59,899 nucleotides of DNA, taken from the NCBI GenBank assembly GCA_959601025.1, contig CAUGOD010000017.1:1-59899 (forward strand), read 5' to 3'. The position numbers and the translations under genes are program-made. Positions 25,792 through 34,140 of this stretch are shown piece after piece. The notes under the pieces are model-generated. The model did not search any database, had not been told where the DNA came from, and saw nothing but the letters and a program-made list of their open reading frames with translations. The stretch's first letter is position 1, and each line of letters opens with the position of its first letter. This DNA comes from an uncultured Oscillospiraceae bacterium (GTDB taxonomy: Bacteria > Bacillota > Clostridia > Oscillospirales > Acutalibacteraceae).

Positions 25792-28188
25792 TTATGAGCG
25801 CAGCTCGCATCCTTTTTCTTTTAAATTTCGGAAGATTTTCTGAAGAGCGCCGTCAATTTCCTGGTCCGTCAGAGTCCCCTGCGCGGAACGGAAGGTCAGC
25901 GAGTAGGCCACGCTCTTCTTCCCTGCGAGAATCTGCGTCCCGCGGTATACGTCGAAGAGGGCCACACTCTCCAGATTCTTCCCGCCGGAGGAACGGATCG
26001 TCTTCTCAATCTCGGCAACCGGCAGCTCCTCGTCGCACAGGAGAGCGAGGTCCCGCTCCACCGCCGGGAAGCGGGGCAGCGGCTTATAATAGGTGATCTT
26101 CCGCTCGGCGGCGTAAAGGGCTTCCAGATGAACTTCCGCCACAAACGCCCGCTCGCCGAGCCCGTAACGCGCCGCCGTGTCCGGATGCAGCTCCCCGAAC
26201 ACCGCGATGGTCTCCCCATCCAGAACGGCGGCCGCCTGCCGGCCGGGGTGGAGATAGGGCTCCGCTGCCCGTTCATACTCCGGCGTCCGCCCAAAGACGA
26301 CGAACACCTCCTCCACCAGCCCTTTCAGGGTGTAGAAATCCTCCCCCTCGCCGTACAGGCCGAGGGAAAGCACCGGCAGCTCGGCCGGCTGTTCCGTGGC
26401 CGGCAGGGATTTTGCCACGAACCGCTTGCCGATCTCGAAGAAACGGACGGCCGGATTTTTCCGCGCATAATTGGTAGAAAGCACCGTCAGCATACTGCTG
26501 GTAAGCTGGGTACGCATCACCGAATATTCCTCCCCCAGCGGGTTGAGCAGGGCGACCTGCTGGCGGCGTTCGTCCTCCGCGGCGAGACCAAGCTGGTCGG
26601 CCGCCTTCGGGCTGATGAAGGAATAGGTGGTGATCTCATATAGGCCGAGGGCAGTCAGCCGCGCCTTCAGCCGGTCGGCCGCTTTCCTGTCGGGCAGCTT
26701 CGTCCCCCGGACGATCTCGCCCCGCATCGGCGTTCCGACGATATGGTCATAGCCGTAAACCCGCATCACTTCCTCCGCCAGATCGGCCCGGCCCTCAATA
26801 TCGTCCCGGAAGGAGGGGATGGCGCAGGTCAGCGTCTCCCCATTAAGGGTGGTACGAATATGCAAGCGGTTCAGGATTTCAGCCATGGTTTCGGCCGGGA
26901 TAGCGAGACCCAGCAGGGCGTTGATTCCGCCGGCGGTCACGGTCAGCACCCGTTCCTCCGGCAGGCCGGCGTTCACGTCAATCGCGCCCTCCACGATGTC
27001 CCCTGCGTCCAGCTCGTCGATGAGCTGGAGGGCGCGGTTCATCGCGTATTCTACATTCAGGATGTCCACGCCCTTCTCAAAGCGGGCGCTGGATTCGGTA
27101 CGCATACCGAGAGCGCGGGCGGTTTTCCGCACGCTGTCCCGACGGAACTTCGCCGCTTCGAAGAAAATAGCGGTGGTGTCGTCCTTGATCTCGCTGTCCA
27201 GCCCGCCCATCACACCGGCGATGCAGGAGGGCTCCTCCGCGTCCGCGATCACCAGCATCTCGTCGGTGAGGGTGTGCGGCTTGCCGTCCAGGGTGGTCAT
27301 CGTCTCCCCGTCCTTCGCCCGGCGGACGATGATCTGCCCGCCCCGCACGTCCCGCAGGTCGAAGGCGTGCATGGGCTGCCCGGTTTCCAGCATAACGAAG
27401 TTGGTGATATCCACGATATTGCTGATGGGGCGCATTCCGGCGGATTTCAGGCACTGCTGCATCCACTCGGGGGAGGGGCCCATCCGCACGTTGGTCACCA
27501 CCCGGCCGTAATACCGGGGGCAGAGGTCGAAATCCTCCACCGTGACCCGGATATGGTCATGGATATCCCCCATTTTCGGCGTATAAACCGGTTCCGGTAG
27601 ACGGATGGGGGTTTTCAGCGCCACGGCAACCTCCCGCGCGATGCCCAGCACGCTCTGGCAGTCGGGACGGTTGGCGGTGACCGAGAAGTCGATAATCACG
27701 TCGTTCAGTCCGAGAATCTCCCGCATATCGACGCCGACCGGGCAGTCCTTATGCTGGGTGAGAATCAGGATGCCGTGTACCTCCGCCCCGGGATAATCCG
27801 CTTCCTTCAGGCAGAGCTCCTCGCCGGAGCAAAGCATCCCGTTGGAAGCCACGCCCCGTAGCTTTCCCTTCTTGATATGCGCGCCGTTCGGCAGATGGGA
27901 ATCGTGCAGGGCGACCGGCACCATCGCGCCCTCGAATACGTTGTCCGCACCGGTCACGATCTGGACCGGCTCCTCCCCGCCCACGTCCAGCTGGCAAATT
28001 TGCAGCCGGTCGGCGTCGGGATGCTTTTCCAGCCGAACAATCCGGCCGGTCACCACGTTATCCATGGTTTGGGACAGGTCGTCGATCCCGTCCACCTCGA
28101 AGCCGCTCATCACCATTTTATCGCAAAGCTCCTGCAGCGGGACGGTGATATCCACATACCGCCGCAGCCAGTTTAAAGATACTTTCAT
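25792..28188 (-). CDS. pheT: Phenylalanine--tRNA ligase beta subunit
   Basis: A 798-residue subunit of the alpha2-beta2 enzyme that charges tRNA-Phe. Domains in order: an EMAP-like tRNA-binding domain (about 40-150, RLEKHPDADRLQICQLDVGG), the B3/B4 editing region (about 210-385), B5 (about 400-475), the catalytic-like core, and a C-terminal anticodon-binding FDX-ACB domain (about 705-797, FPAVERDLALLCDE). ATG at 28188 follows AAAGGA by ten bases; the frame runs on to 28284 without need. It follows pheS by 37 bp. Confidence 0.97.
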   Translation of the reverse strand: MKVSLNWLRRYVDITVPLQELCDKMVMSGFEVDGIDDLSQTMDNVVTGRIVRLEKHPDADRLQICQLDVGGEEPVQIVTGADNVFEGAMVPVALHDSHLPNGAHIKKGKLRGVASNGMLCSGEELCLKEADYPGAEVHGILILTQHKDCPVGVDMREILGLNDVIIDFSVTANRPDCQSVLGIAREVAVALKTPIRLPEPVYTPKMGDIHDHIRVTVEDFDLCPRYYGRVVTNVRMGPSPEWMQQCLKSAGMRPISNIVDITNFVMLETGQPMHAFDLRDVRGGQIIVRRAKDGETMTTLDGKPHTLTDEMLVIADAEEPSCIAGVMGGLDSEIKDDTTAIFFEAAKFRRDSVRKTARALGMRTESSARFEKGVDILNVEYAMNRALQLIDELDAGDIVEGAIDVNAGLPEERVLTVTAGGINALLGLAIPAETMAEILNRLHIRTTLNGETLTCAIPSFRDDIEGRADLAEEVMRVYGYDHIVGTPMRGEIVRGTKLPDRKAADRLKARLTALGLYEITTYSFISPKAADQLGLAAEDERRQQVALLNPLGEEYSVMRTQLTSSMLTVLSTNYARKNPAVRFFEIGKRFVAKSLPATEQPAELPVLSLGLYGEGEDFYTLKGLVEEVFVVFGRTPEYERAAEPYLHPGRQAAAVLDGETIAVFGELHPDTAARYGLGERAFVAEVHLEALYAAERKITYYKPLPRFPAVERDLALLCDEELPVAEIEKTIRSSGGKNLESVALFDVYRGTQILAGKKSVAYSLTFRSAQGTLTDQEIDGALQKIFRNLKEKGCELRS

Positions 28189-28225
28189 GCTCTCTTCGTC
28201 CTTTCCCTGTCCGTTATTCCGGCCG

Positions 28226-29251
28226 TTATTTCGCAAACTGCTCGAGGAAACGACGGTCGTTCTCGAACAGCAGGCGGATGTCACTGATGCGGTGCCGGGT
28301 GGTGGTCAGCCGGTCCAGCCCGATGCCGAACGCGAAGCCGGAATACACCTCCGGGTCGATGCCGCAGCCGGAAAGGACATTGGGATGCACCATCCCCGCG
28401 CCCAGAATCTCGATCCAGCCGGTGCCCTTGCAGACGCGGCAGCCTGTGCCGCCGCATTCGGAGCAGCTCACGTCCACCTCGACGCTCGGCTCGGTGAACG
28501 GGAAGAAGGAGGGACGGAACCGCACCCTGGTTTCCGGCCCGTAGATTTCATGGGCGAACTGCTCCAGCACGCCCTTCAAATCGCACATGGTAATCCCCTT
28601 GTCCACCACCAGACCCTCCACCTGATGGAACACCGGGGAATGGGTCGCGTCCACCTCATCGGCGCGGTACACCCGGCCGGGGCAGATAATGCGGATCGGC
28701 GGGGTGCGTCCTTCCATCACACGAATCTGGGCCGCGGAGGTCTGGGTGCGGAGCAGCAGATTCTCCCCGATATAGAAGGTGTCCTGCATATCCCGGGCGG
28801 GATGGTCCTTCGGCACGTTCAGCGCCTCGAAGCAGTAATGCTCGGTCTCCACCTCCGGGCCGTCCACCACGTCGAAGCCCATCGACTGGAAGATGTCAAT
28901 CAGCTCGTCCAGCACGCTGTTCAGCGGATGAAGGCTGCCCACCGCCGGTTTTTTCCCCGGCATGGTCACGTCGATGCGTTCCTCCGCGAGGCGGCGCTCC
29001 TTCAGCGCGGCCTCCAGCTCCGCCTCCCGGGCAGTGAAGCGGGCCTCCAGTTCCTGCCGGAGCTGGTTGACCAGCTGGCCCGCCTTCGGGCGCTCCTCCG
29101 CCGGCAGGGAACCCATGCCCCGCAGCAGCTCGGTCAGGGAGCCCTTCTTCCCCATCACCTTCACACGGAGCTCCTCCAGCTCCTTTTTGTCCGGCAGCGA
29201 TTCCAGCCTGTCGAGCGCCTGCCGGCGCAGCTCTTCGAGTTTCTCTTTCAT
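28226..29251 (-). CDS. pheS: Phenylalanine--tRNA ligase alpha subunit
   Basis: A 341-residue catalytic subunit. An N-terminal coiled coil (about 1-85) binds tRNA; class II motifs follow: FRPSFFPFTEPSVEVDV (motif 2) and GFAFGIGLDRLTTTRH (motif 3). A short Cys-rich insert (CSECGGTGCRVCKGTGWIE), common in Firmicutes PheS, is present. ATG at 29251 follows AAAGGA and gives the family's usual length; the longer frame to 29440 would run back into the T-box leader and is rejected. Expression is controlled by the T-box upstream. Confidence 0.97.
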   Translation of the reverse strand: MKEKLEELRRQALDRLESLPDKKELEELRVKVMGKKGSLTELLRGMGSLPAEERPKAGQLVNQLRQELEARFTAREAELEAALKERRLAEERIDVTMPGKKPAVGSLHPLNSVLDELIDIFQSMGFDVVDGPEVETEHYCFEALNVPKDHPARDMQDTFYIGENLLLRTQTSAAQIRVMEGRTPPIRIICPGRVYRADEVDATHSPVFHQVEGLVVDKGITMCDLKGVLEQFAHEIYGPETRVRFRPSFFPFTEPSVEVDVSCSECGGTGCRVCKGTGWIEILGAGMVHPNVLSGCGIDPEVYSGFAFGIGLDRLTTTRHRISDIRLLFENDRRFLEQFAK

Positions 29252-29317
29252 AGGACCGTTCCTTTCTTTCGGAATAACCGTTTTCTCTGCTGTTCTGGGA
29301 GAGGGGCCGAACGCAAC

Positions 29318-29634
29318 AAAAAAGCCTTCGTCCCTCCTGCGGAAAGGACGCGGCCTTTCCGTAATAAAGGGACGAAGACCAAAGCTCTCGCTTATTCCGT
29401 CTCCGCGGTACCACCCTGTTTTTTGCCTTGAAGCAAACACTCCAGCGACCGATAACGGCGTCTCCCGTCGAAGCCTACCGCCGCCCGCGTCCCCGCGCGC
29501 TTCAGCCCCGCCGCTCCGGAGCGAACTTCCCCTGCTGTTTCCCGCAGGCCGCTTTCAGCCGGCGGCGGCCCTCTCTTTTGCGGTACTCCGGCCCGGCTCG
29601 TCGCCCGGCAGGGTACTTTTCTCCATCCATGCGT
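29318..29634 (-). promoter_or_regulatory. T-box riboswitch of pheST
   Basis: The T-box core AGGGTGGTACCGCG lies at 29404-29417 (minus strand). Downstream a long terminator, CTTCGTCCCT (29368-29377) with AGGGACGAAG (29326-29335) plus inner GGAAAGG/CCTTTCC, ends in TTTTTT (29318-29323). Upstream is a GC-rich stem I region. A TTC triplet at 29523-29525 (minus strand, in GGGGAAGTTCGC) is a candidate specifier for phenylalanine; that position is inference. Uncharged tRNA-Phe would stabilise the antiterminator and permit pheST transcription. Confidence 0.92.
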
Positions 29635-29641
29635 TTGGTTT

Positions 29642-29670
29642 ACCATACCACATCCCAAGAAAAAAAGCAA
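29642..29670 (-). promoter_or_regulatory. Promoter of T-box-pheST
   Basis: On the minus strand TTGCTT, 17-bp spacer, TATGGT, placed just upstream of the T-box leader. Confidence 0.5.
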
Positions 29671-29733
29671 GAGGGGAAAACGACGGGCGGCGCAAAATCT
29701 TTCCTTTTCCGTCCTTTCCGTCCTCCCTTCCCG

Positions 29734-30114
29734 TCATTCCAGCGTTTCCAGGTTCGCCAGCCGCTGGACGGCCCGCGCGTGCAACGTCAGGAGATACCGC
29801 CTTGAATAGCCGGTTTCCTCCGCCATTCGGGACCAGCTTTGATACCGCAGATAATGCCGGCATAAAACGTCCCGTTGGAGAGGCGGAAGCGGACAGGCGC
29901 GCAGCCGCTCATATAGCTCTTTTCGGGCGGCCTGCTCCTGACGGCGGAAAGCCGCCGCCTCCTGCGCTACCTCTTCCATTCCATACAAGTCTCCCCCTGC
30001 GGCGGTCAGCCGTTCCCGTTCCTCCGCCTGTTCGTGGAAAACACGAGCCCGTCCCGCCCATATACGCATGTCCTGAACCTTCTTTTCGCTCAGCGTTTCT
30101 TCCTTCCGATCCAT
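29734..30114 (-). CDS. Small sigma-70 region 4-like protein
   Basis: A 126-residue protein. The N-terminal 70 residues are charged, probably helical coiled coil. Residues about 78-122 (LQRDVLCRHYLRYQSWSRMA then EETGYSRRYLLTLHARAVQR) match a sigma-factor region 4 helix-turn-helix, as in phage ArpU/DUF1492-type activators and stand-alone sigma-like proteins; no region 2 is present. ATG at 30114 has an AGGAGG site eight bases upstream. No phage genes are near. It might regulate the divergently placed gene at 30262; that is speculation. Confidence 0.75.
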   Translation of the reverse strand: MDRKEETLSEKKVQDMRIWAGRARVFHEQAEERERLTAAGGDLYGMEEVAQEAAAFRRQEQAARKELYERLRACPLPPLQRDVLCRHYLRYQSWSRMAEETGYSRRYLLTLHARAVQRLANLETLE

Positions 30115-30261
30115 ACCGGTTTCCTCCTTCCGTCAATAAAGGTTGCCATAAATTGGAATAAACTTAGGATAAATTTGCCAAATTCATAAAGTTGTGATAC
30201 CATTTGATAGAGTTAAGCCCAGAACTAAAGGCGAAATTGTCGGAAAATCGATAGAGAGGCT

Positions 30262-31059
30262 GTGAGGGTTGTGAAAGACTTAAGAAATTGGAAAGGGACA
30301 AGCGACGAAAAGCAACGCTCTTTCCCACCATGCAAAGGGCCAAAAAAGGAAATCCTCGCCATTTCCGCCGCTCTTCTTCTTCTCATCCTCCTGATTGTGC
30401 TGATTTTCCGTGCCGGGACTCATGGGTTCTCCGCTCCGGCACAGCCGGGGCTTTCCGCTTTATCCTCGTCAGCCGCCGGAGCAGGGAACTCGCCCTCTTC
30501 CATTCCCCAAACGGCTTCCTCTTTTTCGTCCTCCGCTTCTTCTGCGGCTTCAACCACTTCCACCAGCTCCACTGCTCCGGTCTCCATTCACCGCACCGGA
30601 AACGCCGCCGTGCGGCCTCGAACAACCGCGTCCCCTCCAAAAACGACCAGCGCGCGGACTACCGCTTCCCGGACGACCAGGCCGCCCCTCACCGTAGAGG
30701 CGGAAAGCGCCGTCTCCCGCGAGGTACGGGCAAAATACGCCGAACGGATCGACAAAAAGGAAGCGGCTCATGAAAGCGCACAGGCGAACTATACCCGGCA
30801 GCTGGAGGAAATCGCCCTGGAGCGGTATGACCGCGAGCGGAGGGTAAACGAGACCTACGCGAATAACGGACTGTTCGGATCGGACGCCCATCAGGCGGCG
30901 CTGGAAGCCGCCCGCGTCTACCGGCAGGCGGATTATGAGCGAATTCAGGCCGAGAAAAAAGCGGAGCAGCAGGAATACGAAGAATGGTCGGAACAAATCG
31001 AGCAGACCATCCGGCAGGAAATCGCCGCCATCCTCTCCAAAGAGTATGCCGCATCCTGA
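30262..31059 (+). CDS. Membrane-anchored Ser/Thr-rich protein with C-terminal coiled coil
   Basis: A 265-residue protein I do not recognise. A basic N-terminus (about 28 residues) precedes one membrane segment (ISAALLLLILLIVLIF), then an external Ser/Thr/Ala/Pro-rich linker of about 95 residues, then a charged helical region (about 150-260; ERYDRERRVNETYANNGLFG, AEKKAEQQEYEEWSEQIEQT) likely to be coiled coil. The GTG at 30262 or the GTG at 30271 is the start; AGAGAGG lies just upstream. It is monocistronic and ends before a strong terminator. A cell-wall-spanning role is plausible. Confidence 0.72.
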   Translation: MRVVKDLRNWKGTSDEKQRSFPPCKGPKKEILAISAALLLLILLIVLIFRAGTHGFSAPAQPGLSALSSSAAGAGNSPSSIPQTASSFSSSASSAASTTSTSSTAPVSIHRTGNAAVRPRTTASPPKTTSARTTASRTTRPPLTVEAESAVSREVRAKYAERIDKKEAAHESAQANYTRQLEEIALERYDRERRVNETYANNGLFGSDAHQAALEAARVYRQADYERIQAEKKAEQQEYEEWSEQIEQTIRQEIAAILSKEYAAS

Positions 31060-31308
31060 ACCCGACGGAAGCCCTCCCCGCCTGTTCCCTCACCGATCAG
31101 CCTGTCCTCCTCCAATGCGCCCCGTATGGATGCACTTTACGCCGTTTTGTCTCGCTGTGCAAGCCCTGAAAAAGCGGCATTTCCTTCCCAATAAACTGAA
31201 GCGGATGGGGAACATGCGCTTTCAAGGGCTTATAAAAGAGAAAAGAAATTGGATAAACAGCCTGCCGGGCAAGGAAAAATATTTATGTCTTTACCCTACC
31301 ATCTCCAT

Positions 31309-31352
31309 AAAAAAGAACGTGGGAAACCCAATGGGTTTCCCACGTTCTTTTT
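31309..31352. terminator. Bidirectional terminator between the 30262 gene and murG
   Basis: A nearly complete palindrome with arms of about 21 bp: core GAACGTGGGAAACC pairs with GGTTTCCCACGTTC, T6 follows on the plus strand and T6 on the minus strand. The rest of the 442-bp gap 31060-31501 shows no gene; a loose stem AAGCCCTGAAAA...TTCAAGGGCTT lies at about 31155-31232. Confidence 0.88.
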
Positions 31353-31501
31353 TACGTCGGCACATTGTTCGGCCACGTTTTTCTTTTCGCCTTTTCAAAC
31401 AGCTTTTTCTAAAAAAGAGAAAAAAGTCCTCTTTTTGTAAACCATGGAATGGCAAAAATTTCTGATATTTTTCTGTTTTTTTTAATTCGATTCTATTCCG
31501 G

Positions 31502-32638
31502 CTATTCCGGCAGCCGTCCACCGTTTGTCAGCACGGCCTGTATCACACGGTAAATCCGCTCGTCTGCATCCAGAATCGCGGCCTTGCGGGCATTTTCCCC
31601 CATCCGCCGCAGCTCCTCCGGCGAGGAGGCGATCCGTTCCATCGCTTTCCACAGCGCATCGGCGGTCAGGTCCTTTTCCTCGATGCAGACCGCCGCCCCC
31701 TTGTTCACCAGCGCCATCGCGTTGTGGTACTGATGGTTTTCCGCCACATTGGGGGAGGGAATCAGGATCGAAGGCTTCCCGGCCGCGGGGAGTTCGCTCA
31801 GGGTCATCGCCCCGCAGCGGGAGATCACCAGATCGGCCGCCGCCATGCAGCGGGGCATATCGTCGATATAGTCCCTGACCGTAATGCCGGGCGCGTTTTC
31901 CGGCGCTCCCAGCTCCCGCAGACGGGCGCGGGTGGAGTCCCAGCCCGATTTCCCGGTGGCGTGAATGTGCTGGAACCGGCCGTCCTTGACGCTGCGGGCC
32001 AGCACCTCAGCCATCGCGGCGTTCACCCGTTCCGCCCCCAGGCTTCCGCCGACCGACAGGATCAGCGGACGGTTGTCCACGCCCAATTCCCGGCGGGCCT
32101 TTTCCCGATCGAGACGCTGGAATTCCGGGCGTAGAGGATTGCCCGTGACCACCACGCGGGCCTCCGACGGCAGGTATTTCTTTGCGTCCTCGGCGCAGAT
32201 CAGCACCGCCGCCGCGCATTTGGACAGCATCTTCACCGTCACGCCGGGAAAAGCGTTGGACTCATGCACCAGCACCGGAATCCCCATTTTCGCCGCCTTC
32301 CGCAGCACCGGACCGCTGACATAGCCGCCCGTCCCAATGGCGATATCCGGACGAAACTTACGAAGGATACGAGCGGAATCCATCCCGGCCGTCACCGCAT
32401 GGACGGCTGCGGCCATATTCCGTCCGACGTTTTTCAGCGAAAGCCGCCGTTGGAAACCGCGTACGTCCACCGTCTCGATCCGATAGCCCGCCGCAGGGAC
32501 CAGCCGGGTCTCCATTCGGCCCTTTGCGCCGACGAAAAGAATTTCAGCGTCCGGCTGCTCCGCCCGGATTTTCGCGGCGATGGCCAGCGCGGGATTGATA
32601 TGTCCCGCTGTTCCGCCGCCCGTCATCAATACGCGCAT
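31502..32638 (-). CDS. murG: MurG, UDP-GlcNAc: lipid I N-acetylglucosaminyltransferase
   Basis: A 378-residue GT28 enzyme making lipid II at the inner membrane face. The N-terminal donor-side loop is GGTAGHINPALAIA (Ala for the usual second Gly), then GTGGYVSGP and HESNAFPG; the C-terminal domain has SVGGSLGAERVN, SRCGAMTLSE and AENHQYHNA, all diagnostic. ATG at 32638 has AGGAGG upstream. It is the last gene of the dcw cluster; murC, ftsQ, ftsA and ftsZ do not follow. Confidence 0.96.
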   Translation of the reverse strand: MRVLMTGGGTAGHINPALAIAAKIRAEQPDAEILFVGAKGRMETRLVPAAGYRIETVDVRGFQRRLSLKNVGRNMAAAVHAVTAGMDSARILRKFRPDIAIGTGGYVSGPVLRKAAKMGIPVLVHESNAFPGVTVKMLSKCAAAVLICAEDAKKYLPSEARVVVTGNPLRPEFQRLDREKARRELGVDNRPLILSVGGSLGAERVNAAMAEVLARSVKDGRFQHIHATGKSGWDSTRARLRELGAPENAPGITVRDYIDDMPRCMAAADLVISRCGAMTLSELPAAGKPSILIPSPNVAENHQYHNAMALVNKGAAVCIEEKDLTADALWKAMERIASSPEELRRMGENARKAAILDADERIYRVIQAVLTNGGRLPE

Positions 32639-32737
32639 GGGAATTCCTCCTGTTTATGTATAAGCGGTGGCATCGCAGTAAGCGGCGCCGCCTGTTTGCG
32701 CCTGTTACCAATGCGCGCCGCTCCCCACCGTAAGCCG

Positions 32738-32808
32738 GGACGAAAATAGACTCTTTATTTTCGCCGCCGCAGAGCGCCGGCATCGCTTCCCTGCAGGCGG
32801 CGCTATGG
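32738..32808 (-). repeat. Diverged copy of the dispersed intergenic element, overlapping the ftsW stop
   Basis: Hairpin CGAAAATA (32741-32748) with TATTTTCG (32756-32763) is followed by GCCGCCGCAGAGCGCCGGCA and GGCGGCGCTATGG. The terminal CTATGG supplies the TAG stop codon of ftsW (32803-32805). Additional GGCGCCGCC-like sequence lies at about 32670-32715. Confidence 0.65.
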
Positions 32809-33987
32809 TTCCTTCCCCTTCCCGAGCGAGGCGTTCCGGGAGACCGAAAGCACCACCCCCATCTGCGCCAACAGCATGACCAGGGAGGTGCCGCCGTAGC
32901 TGAAGAACGGCAGGCTGATACCGGTGTTCGGGATGGTGTTGGTAACCACCGCCATATTCATCACGGCCTGCAGTCCGACCTGCACCGTCAGCCCGACCGC
33001 GAGCATGGAGCCGAATTTATCCGGCGATTTCATGCCGATGGTAATACCCCGCCACAAGAGGAGGGCGAACAGCACGATCACCAGCACCGCCCCGACAAAC
33101 CCCATCTCCTCGCAGATAACCGAAAAAATAAAATCATTGTGGGGTTCCGGCAGGAACAGATGCTTTTGGCGGGAATTCCCCAGCCCCTGCCCCATCACGC
33201 CGCCGGAGCCGATCGCGTAAAGGGACTGGATCGTCTGCCAGGCCTCATCCCGGTTGGTAGCGTATGCCTCAAAGGGATGCAGCCAGACGTTGATCCGGTC
33301 CTGTTCGTAGCCCTTGACGAAAACCATGTAAATGACCGCGCCCACGCCCAAACCCAGCGTTCCCAGCAGGTACAGCAGCCGGGTGCCGCCGACGTACATC
33401 ATAATGATCCCGATGCCCAGCAGCAGGATGGTGCCGGACAGGTGCGGTTCCAGAAAAACGAGTCCGCAGGTTACGCCCAGGATCACCATAAAGGGCAGAT
33501 ACCCCGCGAGGAAGGTTTTCATCTTTTTATGATTGATGGAGATCAGGTGCGCAAACAGCAGGATCAGAGTGAATTTGGCAATCTCGGACGGCTGAAACTG
33601 CAGCCCCGGAAGCCGTATCCAGCGATGGATGCCGGTGGAACTGGGGAGCATCAGCACGATGCCCAGCAGGACAAAAGACACCAGCATCAGCGGAATGGCG
33701 AAATGATGCAGGACATGGTAGTCGATTGTAGAGATGATCAGCATGGCCACCACGCCGATCAAGGCGAAAATTAACTGCCGTTTGATAAAGTAAAAGCTGT
33801 CCCCGTCGTTCCAGTAATAGGAATACGCATAACTGGCGGAAAACTGGCTGATCAGCCCAACCACCAGAATAATCATCAGGATAATCAGAAAGGGCATATC
33901 GAAGCCCTGCGATACGGAAAACAGGCGAAATCGTTTTTTCGGTTTGGGCGGCGCGGCGGAATGCGCCGCGGACTTCGATGCTGCCAT
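32803..33987 (-). CDS. ftsW: SEDS-family peptidoglycan polymerase FtsW
   Basis: A 394-residue, ten-membrane-segment glycan polymerase acting with the class B PBP in septal synthesis. GIHRWIRLPGLQFQPSEIAK (residues 119-138), GQGLGNSRQKHLFLPEPHND and LPFFSYGGTSLV are signatures. The loop that usually carries DPxGxGYQ reads HPFEAYATNRDEAWQ (237-251), so the catalytic Asp would be D247 in a shifted position or absent. A cytoplasmic basic N-terminus of about 28 residues is present. ATG at 33987 follows GAAAGGCGAGG. MurD, usually just upstream of ftsW, is missing. Confidence 0.95.
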   Translation of the reverse strand: MAASKSAAHSAAPPKPKKRFRLFSVSQGFDMPFLIILMIILVVGLISQFSASYAYSYYWNDGDSFYFIKRQLIFALIGVVAMLIISTIDYHVLHHFAIPLMLVSFVLLGIVLMLPSSTGIHRWIRLPGLQFQPSEIAKFTLILLFAHLISINHKKMKTFLAGYLPFMVILGVTCGLVFLEPHLSGTILLLGIGIIMMYVGGTRLLYLLGTLGLGVGAVIYMVFVKGYEQDRINVWLHPFEAYATNRDEAWQTIQSLYAIGSGGVMGQGLGNSRQKHLFLPEPHNDFIFSVICEEMGFVGAVLVIVLFALLLWRGITIGMKSPDKFGSMLAVGLTVQVGLQAVMNMAVVTNTIPNTGISLPFFSYGGTSLVMLLAQMGVVLSVSRNASLGKGKEP

Positions 33988-34140
33988 GGATTCGACCTCG
34001 CCTTTCCAGCCGCTTCAGCGGCTTGCTGTGGTTTACGTTTTTTTACAGGAGTTCTTTACACAGTATGCGGAGAGCGCCCGCGTTTATGCACAAACGCCGC
34101 TCTCCGTCGCGATTTCCGCTTTCTATTCCGACAGTATTCT

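Noticed and set aside
29252..29440. N-terminal extension of PheS
   Set aside because: The open frame continues upstream, but it would be read through the T-box terminator; the ATG at 29251 has a Shine-Dalgarno and gives the normal length.
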